From: Bacteroides fragilis
GTDB lineage: Bacteria; Bacteroidota; Bacteroidia; Bacteroidales; DTGW01
Assembly (NCBI GenBank): GCA_945889005.1
Contig: CAMDBI010000008.1
Coordinates: forward strand, 74,473-118,671
Length of the DNA: 44,199 nt
Reading direction: 5' to 3'
Position numbers and translations under genes: made by a program. Shown in pieces: positions 1-8,734 of the stretch (its first letter is position 1; the number at the start of each line of letters is the position of its first letter). Under the pieces are notes generated by a model that made no database searches, had not been told where the DNA came from, and saw nothing but the letters and a program-made list of their open reading frames with translations.

Positions 1-3000
1 TCTCGGCTACAGTACTATTGGTATAGTAAAGGTGTTTGCTAATCATGGTTTGAACTTCTTTAATATCGTCGATACTTTCGAGACCGCTAACATCGACAAG
101 TCCTTTGTTACAGAAGAATTCAAAATTACCATCGATATCGAGAACATAAGCAATACCACCACTCATACCGGCTGCAAAATTACGTCCTGTACGTCCAATA
201 ATGCAAACTCTGCCTCCAGTCATATATTCGCAACCATGGTCGCCTGTACCTTCGACAACAGCGCTCACTCCCGAGTTACGTACACAGAAACGTTCGCCAG
301 CAATACCACGGATATACACTTCGCCGCTGGTAGCACCGTATAATAAGGTATTTCCAACAATAATATTATCTTCTGGTTTGTAAGTAGCACTTGCAGGAGG
401 AACAACGATTAGTTTTCCACCACAAAGACCTTTTCCAAGGTAGTCATTAGAATCTCCTTCGAGACGGAATGTAATACCTTTGCTTACAAATGCACCAAAG
501 CTTTGTCCGGCTGAACCTGAGAAACGTACGTTGATAGTATCTTCGGGTAGACCTTCGTCGCCATATACTTTGGCAACCTCGCCACTAAGCATTGCACCTA
601 CCGTACGGTCAACATTGGTAATTGGTTTGGCAATCCAAACTTTTTCTTTATGGTTGATGGCTGTACGAGAAAGTTTAATCATATCCCAGTCGAGTTGTGC
701 ATCGATATCGTGATGCTGAGTTTGTACGCAACGTGTAGCGTATTTGCTCGATTCTTCGGGGAAATATATTAGTTTCGAAACATCGACAGTTTTTGCTTTC
801 CAATGGTTAGGAAAAGCACGAGGAACGATAAGGTCGGTGCGACCTACTAAATCGTCGAACTTAGTAACACCAATTTCAGCCATCACTTCGCGAATTTCTT
901 CTGCTACGAAGTTGAAATAATTAACCAAATAATCGGCTTTACCTACAAAGCGTTCGCGCATCTTTTCGTCTTGAGTAGCAACACCAACAGGGCATGTATT
1001 GAGGTGACACTTACGCATCATAATACAGCCAAGAACAATCAATGCAGTAGTAGCAAATCCGAACTCTTCGCCACCAAGCATACCCGCCAACACTACGTCT
1101 TTACCGGTTTTCATTTGTGCATCGGTTTGCAAACGTACGCGACCACGAAGGTTGTTCATAACCAAAGTCTGATGAGTTTCAGAAATACCCATTTCCATAG
1201 GTAGACCTGCATGTTTGATAGAACTTTGAGGCGATGCACCTGTTCCACCTTCGCAACCCGAGATAATAATTACATCGGCTTTTGCTTTGGCAACCCCGGC
1301 AGCTACAGTTCCTACACCATCTTCGGCAACCAGTTTTACACTAATTTTTGCCTTCGGATTGGTACATTTCAAATCGAAAATTAACTGTTTAAGGTCTTCG
1401 ATCGAATAAATATCGTGATGCGGAGGAGGCGAAATAAGTGTGATACCCGGAGTAGAGTGACGCAACTTGGCAATAATCTTATTGACCTTCAAACCAGGAA
1501 GCTGACCACCTTCGCCAGGTTTTGCTCCTTGTGCAACTTTAATCTGTATTTCGTCGGCATTTACCAAATAGTTGGCAGTAACACCAAAACGACCCGAAGC
1601 CACTTGCTTCACAGCACTGCGAAGACTGGTTCCATCGGGACGAACTTTGAAACGTTCGCTGTCCTCGCCCCCTTCACCGGTATTTGATTTGCCGCCTATT
1701 GTGTTCATTGCCAAAGCCATAGCCTCGTGAGCTTCTTTACTAATAGACCCAAACGACATAGCACCTGTTATGAATCGCTTCATAATATCTGAAGCAGGTT
1801 CTACCTTGTCGATAGAAATAGGATTCTTTTTGTAATCGAGAAAACCACGAAGTAATAATGGCGATTGGTTTTGCTTATTAACATATGTACTAAATTCTTT
1901 GAACTTAGCGTAATTTTTGGTCTTTGTAGCCCATTGCAATAAACCTATTGCTTCTGGATCCCAGCCGTGAATCTCACCATCTTTGCGATATTGGTAAAAA
2001 CCAAAAGTTTTAAGGTCATTATCGTGTTCTTGTGAATAATAATCGCTGTGATATATTGCAGCCTCTTGTTGTATTTGCTCAAAATCGACTCCACCAATTC
2101 GCGACGATGTTCCTACAAAGTATTTATTTATTACATTTTCGCCAATACCCATAGCTTCAAAAATTTGAGCTCCATGGTAACTGCGAAGAGTTGAAATACC
2201 CATTTTAGAGAATATCTTCAACAAACCAGCATCTGTTGCCTTTATAAAGTTGTATTCTGCTTTTTTGTACTCAAGATTAATGTTTCCATTTTTGCACAAA
2301 TCGTCAATTACAGCTAAAGCACCATAAGGGTTTACAATGCTAGCACCATAACCATATAAACATGCAAAATGGTGAACTTCTCTTGGTTCGGCACTTTCGA
2401 GAACTATACCAATCTGCATACGCTTTTTGACCTTAATAAGGTGGTGATGAACTGCTGCAACAGCCAATAAAGATGGAATAGGACATTTATCTTTGTCAAT
2501 AGCTTTATCGGTGAGTATTACATAATTGTAACCATTGTCAACAGCTTTCTCTGCTTGTGAACATACATTGGCAACAGCATTTTCCAATGCGTTCTTGCCA
2601 TCATTCACGTTGAAAGTAATATCGATATCGATATAACGAAAACCTTCTTCGTTCAAGGTACGAAGTTTGTTCAAATCAGTATTAGTAAGTATCGGACTTT
2701 TCAATTTAATTGTTTTACAGTGGCTTGGTTGATCGACCAACATATTTCTCGACACTGAACCTATATAACTGGTCAACGACATTACCAAACCTTCGCGGAT
2801 TGGGTCAATCGGAGGATTTGTAACTTGTGCAAATAACTGGCGGAAATAGTTAAATAAACGGTATGGACGCTCCGACAATACAGGTATTGGCGTATCGTTA
2901 CCCATCGAACCGGTAGGCTCGTAGCCATCTTTAGCCATTGGGACAATGATAGCCTCAACATCTTCTTTTGTATAGCCAAATACTTTTTGGTATTTTGTTA

Positions 3001-4381
3001 AATTGTCGCCCAACGAAGCGGGGACTTCTTGCTTAGCTTCAATTTTTGCTAATTCCAAACGGTTTTCTTTTAACCACTGTTGGTATGGGTTAGCCTTAGC
3101 AAATTGGTCTTTCAATTCTTTGTCTGGAACAATAATTCCAAGCTTGGTATCGACCAAAAGGATTTTTCCGGGACGCAAACGACCTTTTTCTTTAATCTCT
3201 TCAGGAGCAAACACTTGGCAACCTACTTCAGAACCCATTGCAATCATACCACCTTTGGTAATCACGAAACGTGAAGGACGAAGACCATTTCGGTCAAGTG
3301 TACCCCCTACGAAACGTCCATCAGAGAAAACGATAGATGCAGGACCATCCCACGGTTCTTGAATAGTTGAATAGAATTCGTAATATGCTTTAAGACTATC
3401 TGGAATTGGGTTTTTGTCGTTCCACGATTCGGGAATAAGCATGGTGAGTGCTTGTGGCAACTGACGACCTGTAAGATGCAAGAACTCAAGCACATTGTCG
3501 AGCGATGCAGAGTCGCTCTTTGCAGGCTCTATAATGGGGAAAAGTTTTTCTATGTCTTTACCAAAAAGGTCTGTTTTGAGCAGTCCTTCACGGGCTTTCA
3601 TCCAGTTGCGGTTACCTTTTACAGTGTTTATCTCGCCATTGTGAGCAAGGTAACGGAAAGGCTGCGCCAAATCCCATGTTGGAAATGTATTGGTCGAGAA
3701 ACGAGAGTGAACAAGCGAAATTGCGCTCACCATATTCTCGTCATTCAAGTCTGGAAAATATTCTGGAACCTGAAGAGGCGTAAGCATACCTTTATATATA
3801 AGCACTTTGGTCGAAAGGCTTGGGAAATAATATGCACCCTTTTGTTCAATATTTGAATTGCGAACTTCGTTTTCGCTGTATTTGCGAAGCATAAACAAAC
3901 GGCGTTCCAACTCGTCTTGCTCAAACTTACCTGTAATAAATACTTGCTTAATATATGGTTCAGAACTGCGTGCAATTTCGCCAATACACGAACTATTGAC
4001 AGGTACCTCGCGATAACCAATCAAAGTCAAACCCTCAGCTTCAATAGCTTTTTCGAGAATTTTGCAACATTGTTCGGCAGCAGACTTATCCTTTGGAAGG
4101 AAAAGCAAACCTGCTCCGTATTGTCCAACAGCCGGCAACTTAATACCTTTGTTGATAAAGAATTCGTGCGGCATCTGCATTAAAATACCCGCTCCATCGC
4201 CCGATACGTTGTCGGAACTTTCGGCTCCTCGATGGGTCATGTTGATTAATACATCTAAGCCTCGGCGAACAATTTCATGGTTCTTTTTGCCATTAATATT
4301 GGCAACAAAACCAATACCACACGCGTCGTGCTCGTTTTCCGGACTGTACATCCCCCTTGCTTTTGGCAATCCTGTTTGCAT
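1..4381 (-). CDS. gltB: Glutamate synthase, large subunit (C-terminus cut by window edge)
   Basis: Uses glutamine and 2-oxoglutarate to make glutamate; the large subunit carries the amidotransferase and FMN/iron-sulfur synthase parts. Read from the ATG at 4381, the protein has a short propeptide ending at Cys21 (HDACGIGF), the expected N-terminal nucleophile of a class II glutamine amidotransferase. The central domain follows, then the FMN-domain stretches GGKSNTGEGGED and SPPPHHDIYS, the 3Fe-4S cysteine pattern C-x5-C-x4-C (CIMMRKCHLNTC, near residue 1117), and the glycine-rich beta-helix domain (LCGGKLIVVPP, LYGATSGEVYIRG). The window holds 1460 codons; the family is about 1500, so only a few dozen C-terminal residues are missing. 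The small subunit gltD would be expected beyond the left edge. The call is secure. Confidence 0.97.
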   Translation of the reverse strand, partial: MQTGLPKARGMYSPENEHDACGIGFVANINGKKNHEIVRRGLDVLINMTHRGAESSDNVSGDGAGILMQMPHEFFINKGIKLPAVGQYGAGLLFLPKDKSAAEQCCKILEKAIEAEGLTLIGYREVPVNSSCIGEIARSSEPYIKQVFITGKFEQDELERRLFMLRKYSENEVRNSNIEQKGAYYFPSLSTKVLIYKGMLTPLQVPEYFPDLNDENMVSAISLVHSRFSTNTFPTWDLAQPFRYLAHNGEINTVKGNRNWMKAREGLLKTDLFGKDIEKLFPIIEPAKSDSASLDNVLEFLHLTGRQLPQALTMLIPESWNDKNPIPDSLKAYYEFYSTIQEPWDGPASIVFSDGRFVGGTLDRNGLRPSRFVITKGGMIAMGSEVGCQVFAPEEIKEKGRLRPGKILLVDTKLGIIVPDKELKDQFAKANPYQQWLKENRLELAKIEAKQEVPASLGDNLTKYQKVFGYTKEDVEAIIVPMAKDGYEPTGSMGNDTPIPVLSERPYRLFNYFRQLFAQVTNPPIDPIREGLVMSLTSYIGSVSRNMLVDQPSHCKTIKLKSPILTNTDLNKLRTLNEEGFRYIDIDITFNVNDGKNALENAVANVCSQAEKAVDNGYNYVILTDKAIDKDKCPIPSLLAVAAVHHHLIKVKKRMQIGIVLESAEPREVHHFACLYGYGASIVNPYGALAVIDDLCKNGNINLEYKKAEYNFIKATDAGLLKIFSKMGISTLRSYHGAQIFEAMGIGENVINKYFVGTSSRIGGVDFEQIQQEAAIYHSDYYSQEHDNDLKTFGFYQYRKDGEIHGWDPEAIGLLQWATKTKNYAKFKEFSTYVNKQNQSPLLLRGFLDYKKNPISIDKVEPASDIMKRFITGAMSFGSISKEAHEAMALAMNTIGGKSNTGEGGEDSERFKVRPDGTSLRSAVKQVASGRFGVTANYLVNADEIQIKVAQGAKPGEGGQLPGLKVNKIIAKLRHSTPGITLISPPPHHDIYSIEDLKQLIFDLKCTNPKAKISVKLVAEDGVGTVAAGVAKAKADVIIISGCEGGTGASPQSSIKHAGLPMEMGISETHQTLVMNNLRGRVRLQTDAQMKTGKDVVLAGMLGGEEFGFATTALIVLGCIMMRKCHLNTCPVGVATQDEKMRERFVGKADYLVNYFNFVAEEIREVMAEIGVTKFDDLVGRTDLIVPRAFPNHWKAKTVDVSKLIYFPEESSKYATRCVQTQHHDIDAQLDWDMIKLSRTAINHKEKVWIAKPITNVDRTVGAMLSGEVAKVYGDEGLPEDTINVRFSGSAGQSFGAFVSKGITFRLEGDSNDYLGKGLCGGKLIVVPPASATYKPEDNIIVGNTLLYGATSGEVYIRGIAGERFCVRNSGVSAVVEGTGDHGCEYMTGGRVCIIGRTGRNFAAGMSGGIAYVLDIDGNFEFFCNKGLVDVSGLESIDDIKEVQTMISKHLYYTNSTVAE

Positions 4382-4450
4382 TTTATTTTATTTTAATTGA
4401 TAAAACCTCTCTTCGAAGTAAAGTAACAAATTGTTAATAAATAATAGCTG

Positions 4451-4458
4451 CAAATGTA
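4451..4458 (-). promoter_or_regulatory. Putative -7 promoter box of gltB
   Basis: On the minus strand this reads TACATTTG, matching the Bacteroidota -7 consensus TAnnTTTG, about 70 bases before the gltB start. No clear TTG -33 element was found at the right distance, so this rests on one box. Confidence 0.4.
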
Positions 4459-4482
4459 AAAAAATATATTTAAAAATTGATA

Positions 4483-4923
4483 ATGATTAATAAAGTTAAC
4501 GACATTTGTCGTATGAACAAACGACATATAGGTAATAAAAATATTATTCTGCTCAACGACAGCGAGTTGATTCACGAAGCACGTAAAGGTATTACGCGAA
4601 GCAAGGTAATGGACATATTGGAGCTTACCGAATTGACCATTTTGGAAATGTGCCAATACATACATGTATCGCCACGAACCTTGCAACGAAAGGATTACAA
4701 GGAATACTTGCCTTCAGAAATAAGCGAGAAAGTGCTGTTGATACAAAATCTTTATGCCCGAGGCTCGAAAACCTTTGGTTCGCTCGAATCTTTTTCGGAT
4801 TGGATGAACACACCAAACATCACCATGGAAGGTCAAAAACCCAAGGATTTGCTAGATACCTACTCGGGAATAGAATACTTGAAGCACGAATTGGGTAGGT
4901 TGGAGCACGGCTTAATTGCATAA
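4483..4923 (+). CDS. Antitoxin of a RES-type toxin-antitoxin module (Xre/MbcA/ParS, DUF2384)
   Basis: About 146 residues. The N-terminal half (roughly 40-75, ILEMCQYIHVSPRTLQRK) looks like the Xre-type helix-turn-helix region of this family. The C-terminal half (about 90-146, FSDWMNTPNI...KPKDLLDTYSGIEYLKHELGRLEHG) matches the DUF2384 toxin-binding domain: a Trp-x-x-x-Pro start, KPxDLLdT, and a final Leu-x-Arg-x-Glu-x-Gly. The known role is to bind and neutralise a RES toxin and repress its own promoter. The frame is open from a TTG at 4477; the ATG at 4483 is preferred, with 4513 also possible. It is divergent from gltB across about 100 bases. The partner toxin is 128 bases downstream, an unusually wide gap for such a pair. 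Confidence 0.9.
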   Translation: MINKVNDICRMNKRHIGNKNIILLNDSELIHEARKGITRSKVMDILELTELTILEMCQYIHVSPRTLQRKDYKEYLPSEISEKVLLIQNLYARGSKTFGSLESFSDWMNTPNITMEGQKPKDLLDTYSGIEYLKHELGRLEHGLIA

Positions 4924-4951
4924 ATTTTTAAGAATGAACACAGAGACACGA

Positions 4952-5018
4952 AGGCACAAAAAAAACTAAATTTTGCTATTTATAAGTTGAAAAACTTTCA
5001 ACTTCGGTTGTTGTGCCT
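4952..5018. repeat. Nested inverted repeats between antitoxin and toxin
   Basis: The outer arms AGGCACAA (4952-4959) and TTGTGCCT (5011-5018) enclose inner arms AGTTGAAA (4985-4992) and TTTCAACT (4996-5003), so a structured RNA or cruciform could form between the two genes. The left flank (ACACAGAGACACGAAGGCACAA) resembles dispersed intergenic repeats I associate with Bacteroidota genomes, so this may be an inserted element. Confidence 0.6.
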
Positions 5019-5051
5019 GTCGAAACACAACTTTTAACTTTTAACTCATTC

Positions 5052-5492
5052 ATGGAATTATACCGCATATCAAAAAAAGAACATTTTCAAACCATTGGCT
5101 CAGGAGGGTTTTACTTCTCGGGTCGTTGGCACGAAGCCGGATTGAGAGTAATTTATGCCTCTCAAAGCCGTTCATTGGCTTCGCTCGAGTTTTTGGCTCA
5201 TCTGTCTAAAACAGCTTATATGCAGCACGACTACATTATGTCGACAGTCGAACTACCCAGCGAGCTTCGATTCGACGAAATAAGCATCGACACTCTCGGT
5301 TACGACTGGAAAAACCTCAAAAATATATGGCAAACCCGGCAATTGGGCTCTTCTTTTCTGCGAAAAAAAGAGTTTATAGCGTTGAAAGTGCCTTCTGCTA
5401 TCGTTCCCGGAGAATATAATTTTTTAATTAATCCAGAACATAAAGATTTCGAATTGTGCAAGTTGAGCGATATGAGAAATTTGGGGGGATAG
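5052..5492 (+). CDS. RES-domain toxin (NAD+-degrading type)
   Basis: 146 residues. RES toxins of this type degrade cellular NAD+ when the antitoxin is lost. The three name-giving residues are visible: Arg5 (LYRIS), Glu46 (SLASLEFL) and Ser115 (KVPSAIVPGEYN), together with the GRWHEAG motif at 24-30, Tyr35 (VIYAS) and the NPEHKDF stretch near the C-terminus. Length is normal, so the toxin looks intact. The frame is open upstream to a GTG at 5013, but the ATG at 5052 places Arg5 where the family has it and is preferred. It is co-directional with the DUF2384 antitoxin gene, the standard order for RES-Xre modules. Confidence 0.92.
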   Translation: MELYRISKKEHFQTIGSGGFYFSGRWHEAGLRVIYASQSRSLASLEFLAHLSKTAYMQHDYIMSTVELPSELRFDEISIDTLGYDWKNLKNIWQTRQLGSSFLRKKEFIALKVPSAIVPGEYNFLINPEHKDFELCKLSDMRNLGG

Positions 5493-5627
5493 AAAACTAT
5501 ATTTCTTTAAAACCATTATTATACAGTTTCATAAAATCTGAGGAATTATTAATTGGTGTTTTTACGAGTTTCATCTTAAAAACATATTTTTGGAAAAGAT
5601 ACAGAAAACTGAATTTATTTAAATTAA

Positions 5628-5665
5628 AAATAGCAGAATGTTCAATTCATGAGCATCTGCTATTT
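5628..5665. terminator. Probable bidirectional terminator
   Basis: Ten-base perfect arms AAATAGCAGA (5628-5637) and TCTGCTATTT (5656-5665) with an 18-base loop lie between the convergent RES toxin and ATPase genes. The A/T-rich outer arm bases give a short U run in both directions. The remaining bases 5493-5627 hold nothing recognisable. Confidence 0.6.
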
Positions 5666-5683
5666 CATTGTGATGAATTACTA

Positions 5684-6817
5684 TTAGTATAACAACCAAT
5701 CCAAATAATTACTCCTGTCAATCAGCTTAAAGTCGCCTTTATACTCATCGGTCCATACTTTGGGGATCCGTGGCTTTGTATTGCCCCATTTAATCTCATA
5801 ACCTATAAGACCTTCGCCACTTTCTTCGACATAGTCGATTTCTGCACCGGTATAGATACGCCAAAAGTAGGTAAGCGCTTTAGAGTTGTTGTATAGCAAT
5901 TGCTTGCGCCGTTCGGCAACCAAAAAGTTTTCCCACAACTGACCTACATCGTTGCGCTGGTTCAAGGGTTTCAGGTTGTCAATTATACTATTGCGAATAC
6001 CGATGTCGTAAAAAAAAATCTTGTCCATCTTCGTTACTTCTTTCCGCAAATTGCGGTTGTATGCCGAAAGGCGAAAAATAATAAAAGCTTTTTCGAGCAG
6101 CTCGATATATCGTTCTACTGTTTCGCGGTTAATACTGAGCGACTGCGACAGCTCGTTCATCGAAACCTGTTGCCCAGCCTGAAATGCTATGAGTCTTAAC
6201 AAATCGCGAATTTTTAGAGTATATTTAACATTCCCTAGGGTAAAAATATCTTTAAAAAGATATGATTCGCAAATTTCGTCAAGTACATCTCTTTTGTCAG
6301 ATAGAGTTGCAGCAGTATATACTTCTGGATATAGTCCATACAGCAATATATTTTCGATATCGCGGTCGAGTTCCTGTTTGTTGCGCCCATCTATTATTTC
6401 GTTAAGCATCAAGGGCATCAGATGAAACACGCGTTTACGACCAGTAAGAGATTCCGATACTTTATTGGCCAAGTCGAACGACGACGAACCTGTTGCAATT
6501 ACCTTCAGATTGGGCAATTCGTCGCTGATTATTTTCAACACCAATCCAATTTCGGGTACTCTTTGTGCTTCGTCGATAACGAGCATTTCATAGCCCGCTG
6601 TGAGTTCGGCTAGCTTTTTTTCGTCGCGCTGCGATAGCTGCGCTTCGTTACGAGCCAAGTCTGCATTGAGGTATAGGCTTTTTAAACCCGATTGGGCAAT
6701 AATGTTTTTAACGAGCGTAGTCTTCCCTGCCTGACGCGGACCATAGACCAGTATGATTTTAGAACCCTTTGTCAGTTGCTTGATACAAGTAGTTTCGGCA
6801 AGACGTACTATGCTCAT
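5684..6817 (-). CDS. AAA ATPase with C-terminal DUF4143 domain
   Basis: 377 residues from the ATG at 6817 (a TTG two codons earlier is less likely). The N-terminal AAA_14-type ATPase domain has a Walker A motif GPRQAGKTT at 26-34, a Walker B-like hydrophobic strand LVIDEAQ, and a sensor-like IATGSSSFDL. A winged-helix-like segment follows (SMNELSQSLSINRETVERYIELLEKAFIIF, written here in parts: SMNELSQSLSI, RETVERYIELL). The C-terminal DUF4143 part has GAEIDYVEE and GYEIKWG, a spacing like the PD-(D/E)xK nuclease fold. These proteins are common and sporadically distributed in Bacteroidota and archaea; function is unknown. It stands alone, with a palindrome-rich region upstream that may carry its regulation. 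Confidence 0.9.
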   Translation of the reverse strand: MSIVRLAETTCIKQLTKGSKIILVYGPRQAGKTTLVKNIIAQSGLKSLYLNADLARNEAQLSQRDEKKLAELTAGYEMLVIDEAQRVPEIGLVLKIISDELPNLKVIATGSSSFDLANKVSESLTGRKRVFHLMPLMLNEIIDGRNKQELDRDIENILLYGLYPEVYTAATLSDKRDVLDEICESYLFKDIFTLGNVKYTLKIRDLLRLIAFQAGQQVSMNELSQSLSINRETVERYIELLEKAFIIFRLSAYNRNLRKEVTKMDKIFFYDIGIRNSIIDNLKPLNQRNDVGQLWENFLVAERRKQLLYNNSKALTYFWRIYTGAEIDYVEESGEGLIGYEIKWGNTKPRIPKVWTDEYKGDFKLIDRSNYLDWLLY

Positions 6818-6955
6818 TTGCAATCATTTTTTACAAATATATATATTTATAATGGAATAACATATATTTTAGTGCGATATATTATATATAATCGCTTTTT
6901 ATAGCGCCATATTTAATACATTTCCACAATATATATATATATACTATTTGCCGTC

Positions 6956-7035
6956 TTACCATATATTTTATATGGTAATATTACCGACCAGCCATAATAT
7001 AAAACGCAAATATTTATGGTCGACCATAAATATTT
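6956..7035. repeat. Palindrome cluster upstream of the ATPase gene
   Basis: The 340 bases 6818-7156 have no gene and are very AT-rich. They hold an inverted repeat with arms TTACCATATA and TATATGGTAA (6956-6978) and a 28-base perfect palindrome centred on GTCGAC, with arms AAATATTTATGGTC and GACCATAAATATTT (7008-7035). Between them GACCAGCCATAATAT resembles half of the second palindrome. Such sites often bind dimeric regulators; here that is inference. Confidence 0.75.
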
Positions 7036-7117
7036 CACATAACATATTTATCATTTTGTTTGTCAAAGTGTTAATGCACCTCTTTGATTATTCTATGATT
7101 TACATTAGTTACAAAGT

Positions 7118-7155
7118 ACAGTGCACTGTGTACGGTGTACGGTGTACGGTGTACG
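7118..7155. repeat. 12-base palindrome plus four tandem GTGTACG units
   Basis: A perfect palindrome ACAGTGCACTGT (7118-7129) runs directly into four exact 7-base units GTGTACG (7128-7155), ending two bases before the proA stop codon. The location just past a gene end fits a slippage-prone intergenic microsatellite or part of a transcription end. Confidence 0.8.
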
Positions 7156-7156
7156 A

Positions 7157-8440
7157 CTATATCTTTTTATGTGTATACTTGCGTTTGCCACTTGCATAGT
7201 CGGCAACGATATTGCCGTTTCCAACAACCTTGTATTTGTATATCATAAGTCCGTCGAGACCTACGGGACCACGAGCGTGGATTTTATTGGTACTAACGCC
7301 TACTTCGGCACCAAAGCCATAACGGAAACCATCACTAAAACGGGTACTGCAATTCCAGAAAACATCTCCCGTATCGACCGTATTCATAAAATGTTCGGCA
7401 GTTTGTGCATTCTTAGTAACTATGGCATCGGTATGCCCCGAACCATATTGGTTTATATGATCGATGGCTTCGTAAGCTTCATCAACTATTTTAACTGAAA
7501 CTATATAATCGAGGTATTCTGTAGCCCAATCTTGGTCGCTGGCAGGTTTGCAATTGATGAGCTGAAAAGTTCGATCGCATCCACGTATTTCGCAATTCTT
7601 AGCATCGAGGGCTGTTTTGAGTTTTGGCAAAAATTTTAAAGCAATATCCTTATGAACCAAGAATGTTTCAGCGGCATTGCACACAGCAACATACTGTGTT
7701 TTACTGTCTACAGCAATATTTACGGCCATTTCGACATCGGCATCTTTATCGATATACACATGGCAAATACCATCGGCATGACCCAACACAGCAATGCTCG
7801 AGTTGTCCATAATGTATTTAACAAATTCGTTAGATCCACGAGGTATGATAAGGTCTATATACTTATCCATTTTGAGCATCGCGTTGACCTCAGAACGTGT
7901 CTCAAGAAGTTGAATCCATCCTTTTGCAATACCTAATTTATCGGTTGTTTCAGAAATTATCGATGCCAAAATACGGTTAGTATTGACGGCTTCGCTTCCT
8001 CCTTTGAGCAACACTGCATTGCCACTTTTGAGACAAAGGGTCGAAATCTGAACCAATGCATCGGGGCGCGATTCGAATATAACGCCAATTACTCCAATTG
8101 GACAACTTACTTTTCGAAGAATTAGGTCGCTGTCGAGTTCTGTAGTCATCAACACTTCGCCAACTGGGTCGGGCAAAGCAATAAGACTTTCGATTCCCGC
8201 AACAACTTCTTTGATTTTACTATCATCAAACTTTAATCGCTTGAGCAAAGGAGCAGCTAAATTCGCTTTTTCGGCTGAATCAATATCAAGCTTATTCGCT
8301 GCAATAATTTCAGAAGCTCTCGACTGTAAAGCAGTAGCAATAGCCTTTAATGCATTGTTTTTATTTTCTGTATTTTCTGCTGCCATAACAAAAAAGGCTT
8401 GTTTAGCTTCTGATGCTAATATTTCAAAATTTAAATTCAT
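7157..8440 (-). CDS. proA: Gamma-glutamyl phosphate reductase
   Basis: Second step of proline synthesis: NADPH-dependent reduction of gamma-glutamyl phosphate to glutamate semialdehyde. The 427-residue protein matches the family along its length: IGVIGVIFESRPDALVQ in the cofactor-binding part, LIIPRGSNEFVKYI, the catalytic cysteine in TQYVAVCNAAETFLVH, and the C-terminal RFSDGFRYGFGAEVGVSTNKIHARGPVG. The ATG at 8440 is well supported. It lies downstream of proB on the same strand, but the two are separated by a toxin fragment and about 295 bases. Confidence 0.97.
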   Translation of the reverse strand: MNLNFEILASEAKQAFFVMAAENTENKNNALKAIATALQSRASEIIAANKLDIDSAEKANLAAPLLKRLKFDDSKIKEVVAGIESLIALPDPVGEVLMTTELDSDLILRKVSCPIGVIGVIFESRPDALVQISTLCLKSGNAVLLKGGSEAVNTNRILASIISETTDKLGIAKGWIQLLETRSEVNAMLKMDKYIDLIIPRGSNEFVKYIMDNSSIAVLGHADGICHVYIDKDADVEMAVNIAVDSKTQYVAVCNAAETFLVHKDIALKFLPKLKTALDAKNCEIRGCDRTFQLINCKPASDQDWATEYLDYIVSVKIVDEAYEAIDHINQYGSGHTDAIVTKNAQTAEHFMNTVDTGDVFWNCSTRFSDGFRYGFGAEVGVSTNKIHARGPVGLDGLMIYKYKVVGNGNIVADYASGKRKYTHKKI

Positions 8441-8508
8441 TTAGCTCAATTTTAAATTTTCAGGATTTTGTCTACTATCCCAAACCATGTGTATAAAAAT
8501 ACTTTTAC

Positions 8509-8718
8509 TTAAATTTCATAAAATATTTTATTATTTCCTTTTACAACAACTCTAATATTTGGAAAGTCGCTCAATTGGCCTAATTGGGGATTAAAAAAAT
8601 ATAGTTTTGTTTTGTCAGTTATTTCTTTGCTTATTTTTCGGATGTAATTATTATTTCCATTTCTTTGAATATAAAATTCTAGAATCCTACAAAAAGCTAC
8701 ATCTGCTTTAGTAGACAT
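8509..8718 (-). pseudogene. RelE/ParE-family toxin remnant
   Basis: 69 residues. The end GQLSDFPNIRVVVKGNNKIFYEI is the typical last beta strands of the RelE/ParE toxin fold (FPNIRVLV..NYKIIYEI), and ILEFYIQRNGNNNYIRKISKEI looks like its helical hairpin. The family is usually 90-100 residues. The first beta strand and start of helix 1 are missing, and the frame closes at a stop only nine codons upstream of the ATG, next to the end of proB. No antitoxin gene is adjacent. It is therefore probably a 5'-truncated remnant left between proB and proA, though a short functional form cannot be excluded. Confidence 0.6.
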
Positions 8719-8734
8719 ATGTGATTTGCATGAT

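Noticed and set aside
5456-5692. Open frame overlapping the end of the RES toxin
   Set aside because: No family resemblance, biased composition, and it runs through the probable terminator.
4483-6817. Defence island made of RES module and ATPase
   Set aside because: The genes are convergent, have a terminator between them, and no further defence genes are near.
6948-7199. Plus-strand frames over the palindrome and GTGTACG region
   Set aside because: Low-complexity and crossing the end of proA; no protein features.
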